DNA of 64,000 nucleotides from Plasmodiophora brassicae. Taxonomy: Eukaryota > Endomyxa > Phytomyxea > Plasmodiophorida > Plasmodiophoridae. Shown here piece after piece: positions 1 through 10,654 of this stretch. The notes beneath the pieces were generated by a model, which saw nothing but the letters and a program-made list of their open reading frames with translations, had not been told where the DNA came from and ran no database searches. Each line of letters begins with the position of its first letter. Within the stretch, counting starts at the first letter, position 1. Where the stretch lies: the NCBI GenBank assembly GCA_039704465.1, contig JASFAU010000012.1, positions 372,001 through 436,000 of the forward strand. Direction: 5' to 3'. Made by a program: the position numbers and the translations under genes.

Positions 1-1488
1 ATGGCATGCGGGCGGGCGTACCGTTGACGTGAAACACTGGGCAGGCGATCATCGACGCCACATCAGATGCATAAGGGCCACTCCGGCTTCGATGCGGTTC
101 GGTCGTGAACCCAATCTGGTTGTTAACAATAACGTGCACGGTTCCACCGGTTCGAAAATCTCGCAGCTGGGATAGCTGGAGAGACTCCGTTACCACACCC
201 TGGCGACAACAGTCTCGTAAGTATCGGGTCCGCCCAGGTCGACACGAAGCACCATTGTCGGACCTGCCCAGCGAATGCCGCATCCCCATGGAATTCCATC
301 GCGAAGCACCTGTCGCCCCCGCTGTCGCCAGCCATGTCCTGTATAGCCCTGACCTTACCGAGGGCAACGGGGTTGACCGCCTAGGGAGCGCGTAAGGCAC
401 AATGAAGGATGGGAATCGTCCGACGTCACCTCCAGATGACTTGGATTGTGCAGGAGAGACACGTGGATCGGATGCTTGGAGCCACCGAAAGACTTCGTGA
501 CCGTCGTCGCTGCCGGGCAACCTGTCAGCATGTACAGGGCGTGGTGTAACGGATGACGGCGCGCTCACCAATATGTGATATGACGTCGTCGGATCCGATC
601 TGACCCGGGATCGTCGTGTGGCTCTGGCCTTTCACTTTAGCCAGCAGGGCACGCGGCGGATAATCCAGCAGCGTTAACAGAAGGTTGTTTCGGCCTGCCC
701 CCCACACATACGGTTTCGTTCACAGCGAGCATATCAGTGTGGCCGTGCTCCGTTCACCTCGGTGGGGCATCCCGATGACGACGTCGTCGACGGAGTGGTA
801 GCCGGCCCGCGCCAGGCAGGATTGCACGGCGACGAGGAACACCTCGGATCCATCCAGCCCGTACCGCTTGAAACTGCCAAACTTCAGCTGCATGAACTCG
901 TCGAACAGCTCGCTTTGGACTGTGCACAACAGGCAGGTGATGTCAGAGCGCCAAGCGTGACGGGGAGGGTCAACGTCGTCCCGAAACGCGTACACATCAG
1001 CGACAGCATGTTCATCTGGTGGCCGGGGCTGATGGGGATCGACGAATGCATGGACTCGAGAGCGCTCGCCAGCCAGCGACGCTCGTCGGGACAGGGGATA
1101 TGCATGAATTCGGCGCCAACGGATCCGCAGTAGGTCGTGTCGAGTTGCTCGATCAGATCTCGGAACGTGGCGCCTCGTGGCAGGCCGTGCACGTTGACGT
1201 CAATGCCAACGACGGACCCGAGGTCGGTCAGCGCGTGGTGCTCCGGGTCCAGTTCAGGCGTGGGCCTGACCACGCGACGCGATTCAGCACTACCGCGCGC
1301 TGTCGCTGACGACACGGGACGTACAAAGGGGCCCGGCGGCCGAGCGGGTCGATATTGGCGCGACGATGCCCCAGGCGACGATACGCGTCGACCAGGGCGG
1401 CGACGGCGGCCCCTTGCTGCGACGATGACCAGCGCTGGCCCCGTCCCGGGACCCACGTGACGCGCCTGGCCCATCTGGACGACAGCAT
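1..1488 (-). CDS. DHTKD1: 2-oxoadipate/2-oxoglutarate dehydrogenase E1 (DHTKD1 type), C-terminus off the window
   Basis: Thiamine-diphosphate E1 subunit that decarboxylates a 2-oxo acid in the mitochondrial matrix; the DHTKD1 branch acts on 2-oxoadipate in lysine breakdown. Seven exons join in frame: 1325-1488, 994-1265, 758-919, 569-694, 430-521, 264-380 and 1-199 (continuing left). Visible blocks include [67 protein letters not shown] and [12 protein letters not shown]. The start at 1488 opens [12 protein letters not shown], an arginine-rich, acid-free presequence. The protein starts late relative to OGDH, and the reading [12 protein letters not shown] with EAVNPVA favours DHTKD1 over OGDH. 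Removing the introns brings all blocks into one frame; they range from 47 to 74 nt. Family certain; substrate inferred. Confidence 0.9.
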
Positions 1489-1731
1489 CGCTGTTGCCTG
1501 CTGTCAATAATGGGGTCGCCAACCGAACTTATGTGACACCCGTCCCGAGCCCCAATTTATCGTCGCGTTTTCAGTCTGGATTTTTGTCCCCGTAGACATG
1601 GCCAAGCGGTGGGCGGCCATCCGCGGCTGCGGGGCAGCCAGTTGACGAGGCCGACTGCTGCGGGTTCCCGGGCAAGCCCCCGGGCCCCCTCCCCCTCGGC
1701 GCGTCTCGCGGACCCTGAGGACTGCGTGGCC

Positions 1732-2622
1732 ATGTCGTCGTCATCGTTGTCGTCGACGACGACGTCCGTGCTGTGTGTCCGTGCGACGGCTGATGATGAT
1801 GATGATGATGCCGTTGTCTGCCTATCAGGTGGAGCGTCCGGATGTGGATCCCAAGAAGGCAGCTGTGACCTGACGACGTTCGTGGCAGACGAGGAGGTGG
1901 CGCCCGCTGCCGCCGATGGCACACTCGGCGTTGAAATCGGCGAAGACGCGCATCGGCAAGGCATCGCTAAAGACCTTGTTATCATATCGTCAGATGAGGA
2001 CTCCTACGACGACCAGGTCATCATGGTCGATGATGATGATGGTCCCGGCGTCGTCGTCGTTGGCGATGAATGCTCCGAGCCCGAAGCGGAACGCGGTCGT
2101 GACCATCTACGACGTACGGGATTCCTGGACGACATCGCCGGGTACAGGATCATATCGGCGCTGGTTGCCCCATACGCGACATGACGTTGTTCGTGGGGTC
2201 TCCTCAGGAACCCAGTGGGGATCAGGGAACCATCCCCTAGGCCGCGAAAGTCGGAGAAACGTCGCCATGTTCGTATGCTGCCTACTACACCCGCGTGATT
2301 ATGATGCAACTGTGAGCAGGGCGCTCTCCCTGGCACAGAACCAACGACATGGACGGCGCGGCAGGACCAACACTTGCGGTTGGCGTGCAAGAACGAGATA
2401 CGCGAATCGGCCGTGACGTCCATCCTGGATCCAAAGTCCCATCAGCCTGTGTTCGCCAGCAACGACGTCATAGCACTAACATCTGGTCGTGCCTCCAGTG
2501 ACAAGGAACTGTTGCGGATGGCGCTGTCCCTGATCCATGGCAAGACCCTGGGCGAGGCTATCCAGCGTGCCGAGCATCTGCAACTGCTTACCCGTGATCA
2601 ACTCGTCCACCTCAGCAGATGA
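1732..2622 (+). CDS. Acidic protein with SUMO-interaction-like motifs (hypothetical)
   Basis: Not recognised as a known family. The first exon (from ATG 1732) is Ser/Asp-rich and carries three hydrophobic stretches followed by acidic runs: DLVIISSDED, QVIMVDDDD and GVVVVGDE. These have the shape of SUMO-interacting motifs. A middle exon near 2210-2290 would add a basic, nuclear-signal-like PRPRKSEKRRHVR. The last exon (about 2325-2622) encodes WTARQDQHLRLACKNEIRE and a helical tail ending LLTRDQLVHLSR. The exon boundaries between 2160 and 2330 are not resolved: the frames must change twice and several GT/AG pairs fit. A nuclear SUMO-dependent role is inference only. The exons might also belong to two genes. 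Confidence 0.4.
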
Positions 2623-3189
2623 ACGTACCTATGTATCACACGCTCCGTCTGTCATATGTCCTGCCTACTCGTCGTACCGCCTACGAAGTCAGCTCCCGCT
2701 TTGCTTGCCGCGCCTCGGCGGTGTGCTGGTAGGCAGGGCGCAATGTCCTCCTGGCCAAATGTCGCAACGAGAGCGTGCGTAGACAGGGTTTGAGCGTTGA
2801 ACCCCGAACTGGGCGGGACGGTGCACGTCGGTCCCGGTGGAGTGGGACTGGTGTTCATGAACGATCACCCCCCTGCCGAATCGAGGTGGCACGGCGCCGT
2901 CAATGTCCATCAGGTTGGTGCTCGCGAGGACTTGATAGTACCGCAATCGTCAGTAGACGCATTGTAGTCGAATCGCGTCGGAAAGAATGCGGGCCATCTC
3001 GCCAGAAACGCGTCAGGATTGGACCTGTGTTGCCGCTGGAAGCAGGCGACGACACGGGCTTTACCGCTGTGCTATGAAATTGCCTGTGCGCATCCGTCAG
3101 TTCTTTCGATTGCCATTGTTTGAGCTCGCCAGTGATACGAAGGACGATGCTCAACCGCTCCCCAGCACTGCGGCAACGCTTCAACAAAC
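2623..3189. other. No gene recognised; possible continuation of the Copia relic
   Basis: Only short ORFs without family features. The minus strand reads a weak QVLASTNLMDI near 2900-2930 that might be the decayed end of a Copia RNase H region, but it is too degraded to claim. Confidence 0.3.
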
Positions 3190-3800
3190 TACGCGATGGC
3201 TCATCGAAGAACCCCCGCGACGCTTGGCGACAGGATTAGGCGTGGGGCTTCCGGCGGAACACTTGCGGCACAGACCCAACGTTTGGTCGCGTGCTGGCTT
3301 GTGCAATAGCGGTGATCCGGTTGTTGATGTGCGAAAAGTGCACTGTCTCCGAATTGGAGGCCGTAATCCATCGTACCTTTCAGGTAACGAGAGATGTACT
3401 TGACGGTGCCCCGGTGTATCGTGCCTGGGTTCTCGCGGAACTGGATCACCTGCTGAACCGCATAGGCGATTCGGGTCGTGTTCTGGTTGCGAGATAGATT
3501 ACGGTAGGCTTCCGACGGCTTTTCGGTTAGGGAAGTGCCTCATGGTTTCTTGTTCCTCCTCAGTGGTTGCGCGTAGGCCAGAATGGAGGCGAGAGTTGGG
3601 GATTGCTGGTGTCGAAGCCGGATTGCAATCGAACATGCGGAATTGGTTCACCATATCAGCGACCTACTGACGTTGCCTGAGCCATACCTTCGGTTGGGGC
3701 GGTATTTAATGACCTCAACGTTCGGCTGGAAACAGGTCAATGGACCGAAATGTTTCAATGCTTCGAACCGTTTCAAGAATCGCGCTTTAATTAAATTCGT
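3190..3800 (-). pseudogene. Ty1/Copia pol relic (end of reverse transcriptase)
   Basis: Across at least two frames the minus strand preserves the order of the C-terminal Copia reverse-transcriptase region: a MVNQFRMFDCNPASTP block (usual form: FGMxDCKPVSTP), MRHFPNRKAVGSL, a YLSRNQNTTRIAYAV stretch (usual YLATRPDIAYAV), and IQFRENPGTIHRGTVKYI followed by SRYLKGTMDYGLQFG. A frame change lies near 3500-3520 between AVGSL and the next block. No LTRs, integrase or gag were seen, so this is an old fragment. Confidence 0.75.
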
Positions 3801-4001
3801 TCAAAACGGTGAATGAGTTGGCCGCGACGATCCAGCGGTACGTCTTGCTTGGGCCTTGGCCGATCGCGGCGATCAGACGGATGAGCCGATTTTGGGTGCG
3901 CCTCCGTGGGGCCAGCCGCCAGCCGCCAGCCGCCACTGCCAGCCAGCCCCGACGATGCATTTTTGGACAATCTCAGTGGCAGGGCGCGACGCGACGGGGC
4001 G

Positions 4002-6084
4002 ATGAGCGCCGCGCTGAAGACGCTCGTGTCACAGGCAACACGCGACAGCGACACGCCGCCCAGCGGGTACCAGCTCGACCAGCTCACCAAGGCGTCGTTC
4101 GCGTCGCCCGTCGACGCCGACCTGCTCCAGGACGCCGTCGTCAGGCGCCTCGACTCCAAGTCGGCCAACGTCAAATGGAAGACGCTGCGCGTGATCGCCT
4201 ACCTGTGCACGAACGGCAACCCGTCGATGCGAAAATCGTTCCAGCGACGGACCGATATCCTACGAGCCGCGGCCGGCTTCACCGGCCCGCTTCACCCGCT
4301 GCACGGCGACGCGCCGAACGAGCGCGTTCGCTGCGCCGCCAAAGAAGCCATGAACTCATTGTTCGCCTCGACGGATGCGGAACCGCCCCAGCACCACAAG
4401 AGCAGTATCGCATCCCAACACTTCAGCGGTATGCCCCATTGTAGTCGCCTGCCTACCGCAAGCTGACGACCGGAACCTGCTAGGTGGGGATCCGCCTCCA
4501 TCCGACGCGCTGTCGAACGACAATGCAATTACGAGCGTGCTGCAGACCGCCGTCGCCAGGGCGACCTCGTTGGCGGGCTCAATGGTGAACGGGTATCCCC
4601 CGCAGGATCGCGGGTCCTATACGAGCCCCATCGTGCCGCATCGGTCGGCGTCGGGCATGGTCGGGTTCGGCAATCCAGCGTTCCGGTCGACAGCGCCGCC
4701 GTCGAGCAACTCGTTTCTGGATAAGGTCAAGCAGGTGTTCGACCCGGCGGTGCCGATCCGGTCGCGACACGCGTCCACGCCCGCCCCGTTCCGTCCGGTC
4801 GGCGGCCCTGTGAATCGTGCCGATTTCGATGTGAAACCGGCGAGGCTGGCTGAACCCACGCATCGGCAGCGTGGCGAGGTTGGAGGCGTCTGGGGAAGCG
4901 GTGCCGCTGGCGACGAACTCGGCGCCGTTAACCATCTGTCTGAAGGAGCGCCAACCGTTTCGCGGTCGTCAAGCGCGCCTAGAACGTCCGCCGTGGCACA
5001 TGCCGCAGCCGTTGGCGATGGTATCTTGGAGACCCGTCTGATCGATGATTTGACGGCTGCTGGCGGCGTATCGACAATGCCCTCTGCAGGGGCGCTGACG
5101 CAACTGACAGCTGCGTTCGAGAGCCTCGATCGAGCACTGATCCTGACACTGCTGGACGAGAAGCTGCACGAGTCGCAGCACTGGCAGACGCAAGCGGTAA
5201 GGCTGTGCTTCCTGCGATGTCAGCCGTCTTAAGCGTGGTGGTAGAAATCGCTGAGCGTGATCGAGGCTCTGTTTGCCCACGATAGCGCATCGCTTACCGA
5301 GTATTTCAGAGAGCAGCCTGGGGGGGTGACGGCGCTAACGCTATCGAACAACCGCACGATTCGCAGCAAGGCGGACAAGGTCTGGTTGTCGATCTGCGTC
5401 ATCACGTACACGTATCTCAGACGTGCTGTGTACCAGGTTCAAACACTGCTGGGTATCGCGTCGTCAGCAGACGCAGGTGTCAGCAGCGACACACATCGTG
5501 CTAGCAGTACTGCCGCCGTGGACCTACTTGATTTCGGTATGCAGAATCAGGTGGAACCGCAAGCGTCGTCGTTTATGGCTGCTCCGTCGTCGCCGCCGAC
5601 AGCTGATCTGTTCGCGAGCATCAGCCTGAACGACGCAGAGCCTGTGCAGACCAGGCCTGCCCCAAGAGATTCGTCGAACAGTTCGGATCCTCTTGGGTTC
5701 ATGATGCAGTCGCCACCTCAGCCGGACCTGCTGCAAGTCGTTATGGACATGCACGATCAACATGACGGACGAGGAGGTCCTGCCGGTTCCTCGTCAGGGT
5801 ACGCGCCCTTACAGGACCTGGACGTGTCTGCCGGCGCTGATTCGTCGTCGGCGTTTCCATTCATGGCTGCGGCACCGGTTTCGCCTGCGCGTACGTCCTC
5901 GTTTGACTTCATAGCAGACGAAGTGGGGCCGTCGGATCTCGGTGCGAAACCGGAAGCCCCATCGACGAAGACGCTTGATCCGTTCGCCACCGCGGTCAAG
6001 ACGGTCCGGAACACGACCGCCGGCAGGGCGGACTCGTTCGCCTTCGTCCAAGATATCATGAAAGGCCCAGCGACACTGCCATAA
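4002..6084 (+). CDS. Tepsin/MTV1-like ENTH-domain coat accessory protein
   Basis: Four exons (4002-4428, 4484-5196, 5245-5379, 5437-6084) give 640 residues. Residues 1-115 form an ENTH/VHS-type superhelix with the tepsin signature: TRDSDTPPSGYQLDQL, VKWKTLRVIAYLC, SMRKSFQRR and GPLHPLHGDAPNERVR leading to KEAM. The family binds the AP-4 coat at the trans-Golgi network. A long Ser/Pro-rich linker follows, then a helical segment (about residues 340-430) split by two introns, where LIDDLTAAGG and the end VQTLLGIA resemble the second, VHS-like domain of tepsin. The tail holds DLLDFG and LDPFA, possible adaptor-binding peptides. Start ATG 4002 is the first in frame at the domain edge. Family assignment strong; AP-4 partnership inferred. 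Confidence 0.82.
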
Positions 6085-6137
6085 TATATTTACACACGGG
6101 GAGTAACACTGGACCGCTGAAGCGTTTATTCGTGCTG

Positions 6138-7150
6138 TCATGCGGCTTTGACTGTCTTCGACATGGCGATGTCGCCCGTAGGCGCCTTCCGAAGCAGGAC
6201 GGGGCCGATTAACACAAGCATGGCTGCGATCTGGGCGATGGAGAAGAAGCACCATATGGACGCCTGCTCTTGCAGGTTCGGTGTCAGACACGTGGCCAGG
6301 AACGGCCCTGACAGGAAGAAGAAGGACCCAAACAGAAGGTGAACGGCCTTGCCCGATGAGAAGTAGGGCGCGAACATCAGGAAGCAATGTAGCCCAACGC
6401 CAGGAGAAAAGTACGTCGAGTCGTACAATGGCACTGACCAGGCTGTACACGACCGGCGGTTTCCGGTCAAAGGTCTGATTCGGCAACCTGAAAATTTGGG
6501 AAATCTTACCGAGGTGCCTCACGCCTCTGTACGTGCAAATTCCTTGCTGGCGGGACCCACGCAGCCATTCCCGCGTGCCTCCCCCAACGCATCCGGGCGC
6601 GAAGATGCCTGCCGCAATGAACGTAAGCGTATTGGTTTGGCATTTGCACGCAGACAAGCAATACCTTCGTCGGTGGACCATGGATACATGAGGAACTTGG
6701 CGAATAGGACAACGCCTCCCAGGAAGCATATGCGGCGGATGCCTTCTGAGCGTGCCTGCATCTCCGGGTTGTTGAAATCCTTGAGCCAGTGGACAGCGAA
6801 CGGCTGGAAGCAGATGTGAAGGTAACCGGCGACGGTCAGCAGTTTGTTCACCGGATTGTCGCACTCATCAATGACAAAGTACTGCACGCCCTGCAGGCAC
6901 TCCATCAGGAAAAAGTAGAAGACTCTGTAGGGACGCAACCGATCAACAATCCATGCCCGACAGACAAAGCACGCCGAACTGGCTTGCACCCTTTGGCGAG
7001 CCGCGTGTGGCCATTGCGAAACAGAAAGGCTGCGATCAGGAACCTGGCATGAAGCAGATCAGCGAAGCCTGGACGGGGCCTGGACGGGGCAATTCGTTCA
7101 ACCAACCCGACGGCAGCGAAGAAGAAGGATTGCCCCTGACTGAAGCACAT
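6138..7150 (-). CDS. Multi-pass membrane protein with MCFS start (DUF5765-like)
   Basis: Five exons (7107-7150, 6990-7043, 6665-6924, 6510-6608, 6138-6487) give 254 residues with about seven hydrophobic segments. The N-terminus MCFSQGQSFFFAAVG, the segment FFLMECLQGVQYFVIDE, the motif GICTYRGVRHL and the block LHCFLMFAPYFSS followed by LTPNLQEQASIWCFF are what I associate with a poorly characterised integral-membrane family (DUF5765-like, from memory, not searched). Function unknown. Junction phases all agree. The last intron, 6488-6509, is only 22 nt, yet it has a perfect GTAAG donor and TTTTCAG acceptor, and conserved-looking sequence sits on both sides in different frames. Confidence 0.75.
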
Positions 7151-7332
7151 TGGGCCTTCTTCCCGTCAACGGCAATGCCAAACGAAGACAAATATGCCAA
7201 AAAAAGGGGTTGTCTTTTTTCCTCCCGCTGACGACGCGAGGTTTTCGTCCCGGGGGATTAAAGCCACAACCCTGATCGTGATTCGAAGTCGAGCTGACGT
7301 CAGCTCACGTTGCTTCGCCAGGGCACTATGTA

Positions 7333-8007
7333 TTATATGTTCCGTAACATTTCTGGGATGAAATACAGGCGATGCTCGAGTAGCTTGTGAATAAATATAC
7401 CGGAGGAGAGGCACGTGTTGGGTATCGACTCGACGAACACGCTCGTGGAGGATAGAGTGGAAATAGTGCAACAGACGCCGCAGCTGTGACCATCACGTTG
7501 CTTCTCGGCGAAATCCCCCAAGCTCGATCGTGCATGTCTTCGTGAACGGTTTCACCGGAACGATCTTAAACTCGCTTCCCTCAGGAAATCGCGGAACGAC
7601 GAATCGGGTCCATAACTGGAGAAGCTTTGCACGATACGAGTCCTGCATCAGGGGGTCGTATAAATACGCCGCCCGTTTCCGCCTGTCAGCAACAAGACCA
7701 CACCAGTGAACATTGGCAATCTGCCGCAGGCAAAACGTCAGCGTCGAGTACTGCATTCGTACAGGTGATTCGCCTCGAAGTGTTCGGAAATGCAATTGAC
7801 AGACAGGCAGATCAGCGAGCTGGTGGGCTCGAACACTTGCTGAAAACTCGGGTATCTGCATTCCCACTCTTCTTCTATGAACTGATCGAGGGCCCTGTTC
7901 ATAACCTCGTCCGATATCCATTCATCACAAGCCAGATGCGAGAACAGGTGCCTGGTCCTCAAATGAGGCCGGATATCTTCATATAACGGTTTGCTGAACA
8001 AGTCCAT
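7333..8007 (-). CDS. Ulp1/SENP-type C48 cysteine protease
   Basis: Three exons (7837-8007, 7556-7750, 7333-7503) give 178 residues, about the size of a bare Ulp1 catalytic domain. The fold order is intact: entry helix CDEWISDEVMNRAL, catalytic His in NVHWCGLV, Asp in AAYLYDPL, and the Gln and Cys of KQRDGHSCGVC. The 52-nt intron 7504-7555 is required to reach the Cys box. The family removes SUMO, NEDD8 or related modifiers. The gene lies directly downstream, on the same strand, of a FAR1/MULE-type relic (8171-9256). Mutator-like transposons carrying C48 genes are known, so it may be transposon cargo rather than a host gene. Its 5-prime end is duplicated in inverted orientation just upstream. 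Confidence 0.82.
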
Positions 8008-8193
8008 CGTAACGGCCTCCGATCCCGCATCTCAGCGAAATGGTTAGGTATGAACATGTAATCCGCAATGACGAACTGTTTTTCATCCCCCAACCAACAA
8101 TGTCGCTGAGATACGGGAGGCCGTTACGATGGACTTGTTCAGGCAAACCGTGATGTGAAGATATCCGGCATCATCTGAGGACCAGCACCTTGT
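7946..8193. repeat. Inverted duplication of the Ulp1 gene 5-prime end
   Basis: The stretch 7946-8037 (start codon and first ~20 codons of the protease) recurs in opposite orientation at about 8103-8193 with scattered substitutions and small indels; the shared core is GGCCGTTACGATGGACTTGT. The arms enclose about 65 bp. The second copy has a frame change soon after the ATG and is not a second gene. Confidence 0.85.
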
Positions 8194-8291
8194 CAATGCG
8201 GTCCAAGCGTCTTAGGCTACAAGGAAGATGTTGTGGACCGCATTGATAATTAAGGTGCGCCGTTGGTTGGGGGATGAAAAACAGTTCGGTG
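8072..8291. repeat. Second, overlapping inverted repeat
   Basis: CGAACTGTTTTTCATCCCCC and the following CAACCAAC at 8072-8098 reappear as the reverse complement at about 8262-8291. The right copy lies in the coding frame of the FAR1/MULE relic (TELFFIPQPT), so the left copy is a displaced, inverted fragment of that gene. Confidence 0.8.
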
Positions 8292-9256
8292 ATCCGCTGA
8301 GTTGACGCCGTGTTGCATACACAAACGGCACCTGGCTGGTAGCCTTGCATTCGCAGGTTGCTGTCGATCAAGTCGCGAAAGTCGCGCAACACGATCGGGA
8401 CGCCTACCGCGACTCGCTGTGCGTCGTAAAGGAGGTAAGACAACAGAACGCTTAATCTCAGATTCTGCAACACGGCACGGGAAAGGTACTTTCGGAATTC
8501 CGTTCCAGCGACGTGAACGTGGACATAGCACGCCGGTACAAATGCTCGTTGACCTTAGCGCCAACAGTCAGACGAGCAAATGTTTCCGACAGGACCCGAT
8601 ACCGGGTGTTCGACTGTGTGGTAGACGTGGACGTTTGTTCCTTTGTGTGATCCCGTTGATGAGCGGCAAGCACTCCATTACTCGACGGGAGCTCCACAAT
8701 GTGGGTGTGGACGAGACAGAACTTGGCGTCTTTCACCACGTATTGTTTGGCATCGAACGTGAACGGAATGTTCAACGTGCACGTTGTCCGAATGGAATGA
8801 TATTTCTTCTTGTCCGGCTCCATGAAAGTGCAGTACGCTTGGCCTGATGGTAACTATTAGGGATAACAACATGCGTAGCGCATACGAAAAGGAGAGACCT
8901 CGCACCCAGGCACCGTCGTTGCCAAACAATTCAATGGAGCGTTCCTTCTTCGCAAACGTTTGAACTGGACGTTGATCTGGGACGATGAGCAAGCGTCATT
9001 CAACGCCGAGCAATGGAGTGTAAGAATTGCTTACATGAAAGCCAGTCTTCTTGGCGTATGCTTCCAGAAAATGTTTCACTTCGACATGGATGTCGAACGT
9101 CATCGCTGGTGCCGGAACCCACGGTGTATCGTTACCATCGGAATGCCCAGTTTCGCCGTCATCGGAAGGGAGTTGCATCGTTTCGGTTGTTGACCGGTGC
9201 GCGCTGTCTTCCAATGCGCCTATGTCGCAGGGATCGTCTATGTCGCAAGGATCCAT
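8171..9256 (-). pseudogene. FAR1/MULE transposase N-terminal relic
   Basis: Reads in several exons on the minus strand. Exon 1 (from ATG 9256) is acidic and ends HFLEAYAKKTGFHV, the usual start of the FAR1/MULE DNA-binding region. An exon near 8914-8975 gives AKKERSIELFGNDG; 8844-8913 fits an intron. The next exon has the WRKY-GCM1-type zinc ligands: YCTFM, TTCTLNIPF, KFCLVHTHIVE. After another intron, NLRMQGYQPG..RITELFFIPQP matches the MULE segment just before the catalytic core. The DDE core itself is absent: the frame ends at 8171 next to inverted duplications. An in-frame stop at 8996-8998 makes the first junction uncertain. Confidence 0.6.
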
Positions 9257-9410
9257 CGCCGGAATATCATCGTCCGAGCCTCTAACGCTCAGGTAGCTCG
9301 CAAGCTGCGCCGCCGAGATGCAGCACGCCAGAAACCACTGCTCGTATGACGGATGCGGTACTCGCGGCCCGTTGAAAGGGTTGACCGCTGCCGTGGATTA
9401 AGTAGTACTA

Positions 9411-9662
9411 ATGTCCGGCCGGGTCCTGATGGATAACGGTCTAATTGTGTGCGTTCTAGCCATCGCATCATCATTGATCGCCACTGCCGTCGTCGTTTAC
9501 CGCTGCCGTCAGCGACAACGTCGCCACCAAGATGAAATCCAAGAACGGCGACATCGTCATGGCGACGAAATTCTACAGGCACTGCTGGAACATGGTGATC
9601 AGTTGAGCCCAGAACAGAGGTCGTTGACTTTAGACCGACTAATCAGCACCCGTATGGTTTGA
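9411..9662 (+). CDS. Small single-pass membrane protein, intact copy
   Basis: 83 residues from ATG 9411. One hydrophobic segment (LIVCVLAIASSLIATAVVVY, residues 11-30) is followed by a very basic, Arg/Gln/His-rich stretch (RCRQRQRRHQDEIQERR), then an amphipathic tail (ILQALLEHGDQLSPEQRSL). The topology resembles a short, positive-inside signal-anchored protein. No family recognised. Its twin on the opposite arm is frameshifted in the tail, so this copy is the better candidate for a functional gene. Confidence 0.55.
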   Translation: MSGRVLMDNGLIVCVLAIASSLIATAVVVYRCRQRQRRHQDEIQERRHRHGDEILQALLEHGDQLSPEQRSLTLDRLISTRMV

Positions 9663-9804
9663 GAGTACAGCTGAGTAGTCCAGCGATCGAGTTTTATAGG
9701 GGTACGGAGCGTGTGCAAATTTGAAACCAAGTGCTTTACAGCAATCACAGCCTACAGCTCCGTACCCCCATACAACTCGATCGCTGGACTACTGGACAAT
9801 ACGG

Positions 9805-10065
9805 TTACCAAATAGCTGTACTCAAACCATACGGGTGCTGATTAGTCGGTCTAAAGTCAACGACCACTGTTCTGGGCTCACCATGTTCCAGCAGTGCCTG
9901 TAGAATTTCGTCGCCGTGACGACGTCGCCGTTCTTGGATTTCATCTTGGTGGCGACGTTGTCGCTGACGGCAGCGGTAAACGACGACGGCAGTGGCGATC
10001 AGTGATGATGCGATGGCTAGAACGCACACAACTAGACCGTTATCCATCAGGACCCGGCCGGACAT
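9805..10065 (-). pseudogene. Frameshifted twin of the small membrane protein
   Basis: Same start and transmembrane segment as the gene at 9411-9662, but an 8-base deletion after codon ALLEHG moves the frame, replacing the conserved tail by an unrelated ending. It reads to a stop at 9805. Confidence 0.6.
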
Positions 10066-10066
10066 T

Positions 10067-10640
10067 AATACTACCTCCGATCGTGGCCCAGAGGCCATTG
10101 TCATCTGGAACGGCCATGATCAACCAGCGGTGCCGCAATATGGAATTCCGTAGCGCTAGCCGCTAGGGGACGGCGCGACGAGGGGTGCCACCCACTCCAC
10201 AATTTCGCAGCGACGTCATTGTTCCCGGTCACTTCCGTCATTAAGTGAATGAGGCTCAGTCTGCAGACAGTGTTGATGGTACATATAGTTAACGTTAACT
10301 GCATGAATCTTACGTGTCCTGACCTGCTTGTCACGACCAAAACGACGACCGCCGAGGATTGGTGCACGATGAATCGAATAGCGCGTTAGGCACATCCTGC
10401 GCGGGTCGACAATGCGGATTCGTCTCGACTCTCGCGGGACGAAAACCTCGCGTCGTCCCGCGGGACGATAAAACATTTCCCGCCAATCTCTGCGTCCAGT
10501 CGGCGACGACCGATCACGTTTCACATCAGCGCAGCCACTCCCCTCTGTACCACGCATCGGCGGCCAGGTCTGCACTCGGCGGGCGCAACGGCAACGTGGA
10601 CAACAAATAAACCTATCTTCGCCGTCGCAGCACAGATTGG
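10067..10640. other. No gene recognised
   Basis: Short ORFs on both strands without features. A stretch of imperfect CGTCCCGCGGGACG-like palindromes lies at 10430-10470. It may include the 3-prime flank of LSM7. Confidence 0.3.
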
Positions 10641-10654
10641 CAGGAACAACGCGT

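Larger units (their letters stand above)
9409..10066. repeat. Large inverted repeat, arms about 0.3 kb
   Basis: 9409-9714 and 9757-10066 are reverse complements with few differences, separated by about 42 bp. Each arm contains the same small membrane-protein reading frame. The right arm lacks 8 bases (ATCAGTTG in the left arm) that keep the left frame open. Outer boundaries are ATGTCCGGCCGG-type; inner boundaries are near AGCTCCGTACCCC. Confidence 0.9.

Noticed and set aside
1557..1985. His/Ser-rich minus ORFs opposite the acidic protein
   Set aside because: They are the mirror of GAT/GTC-rich coding sequence on plus.
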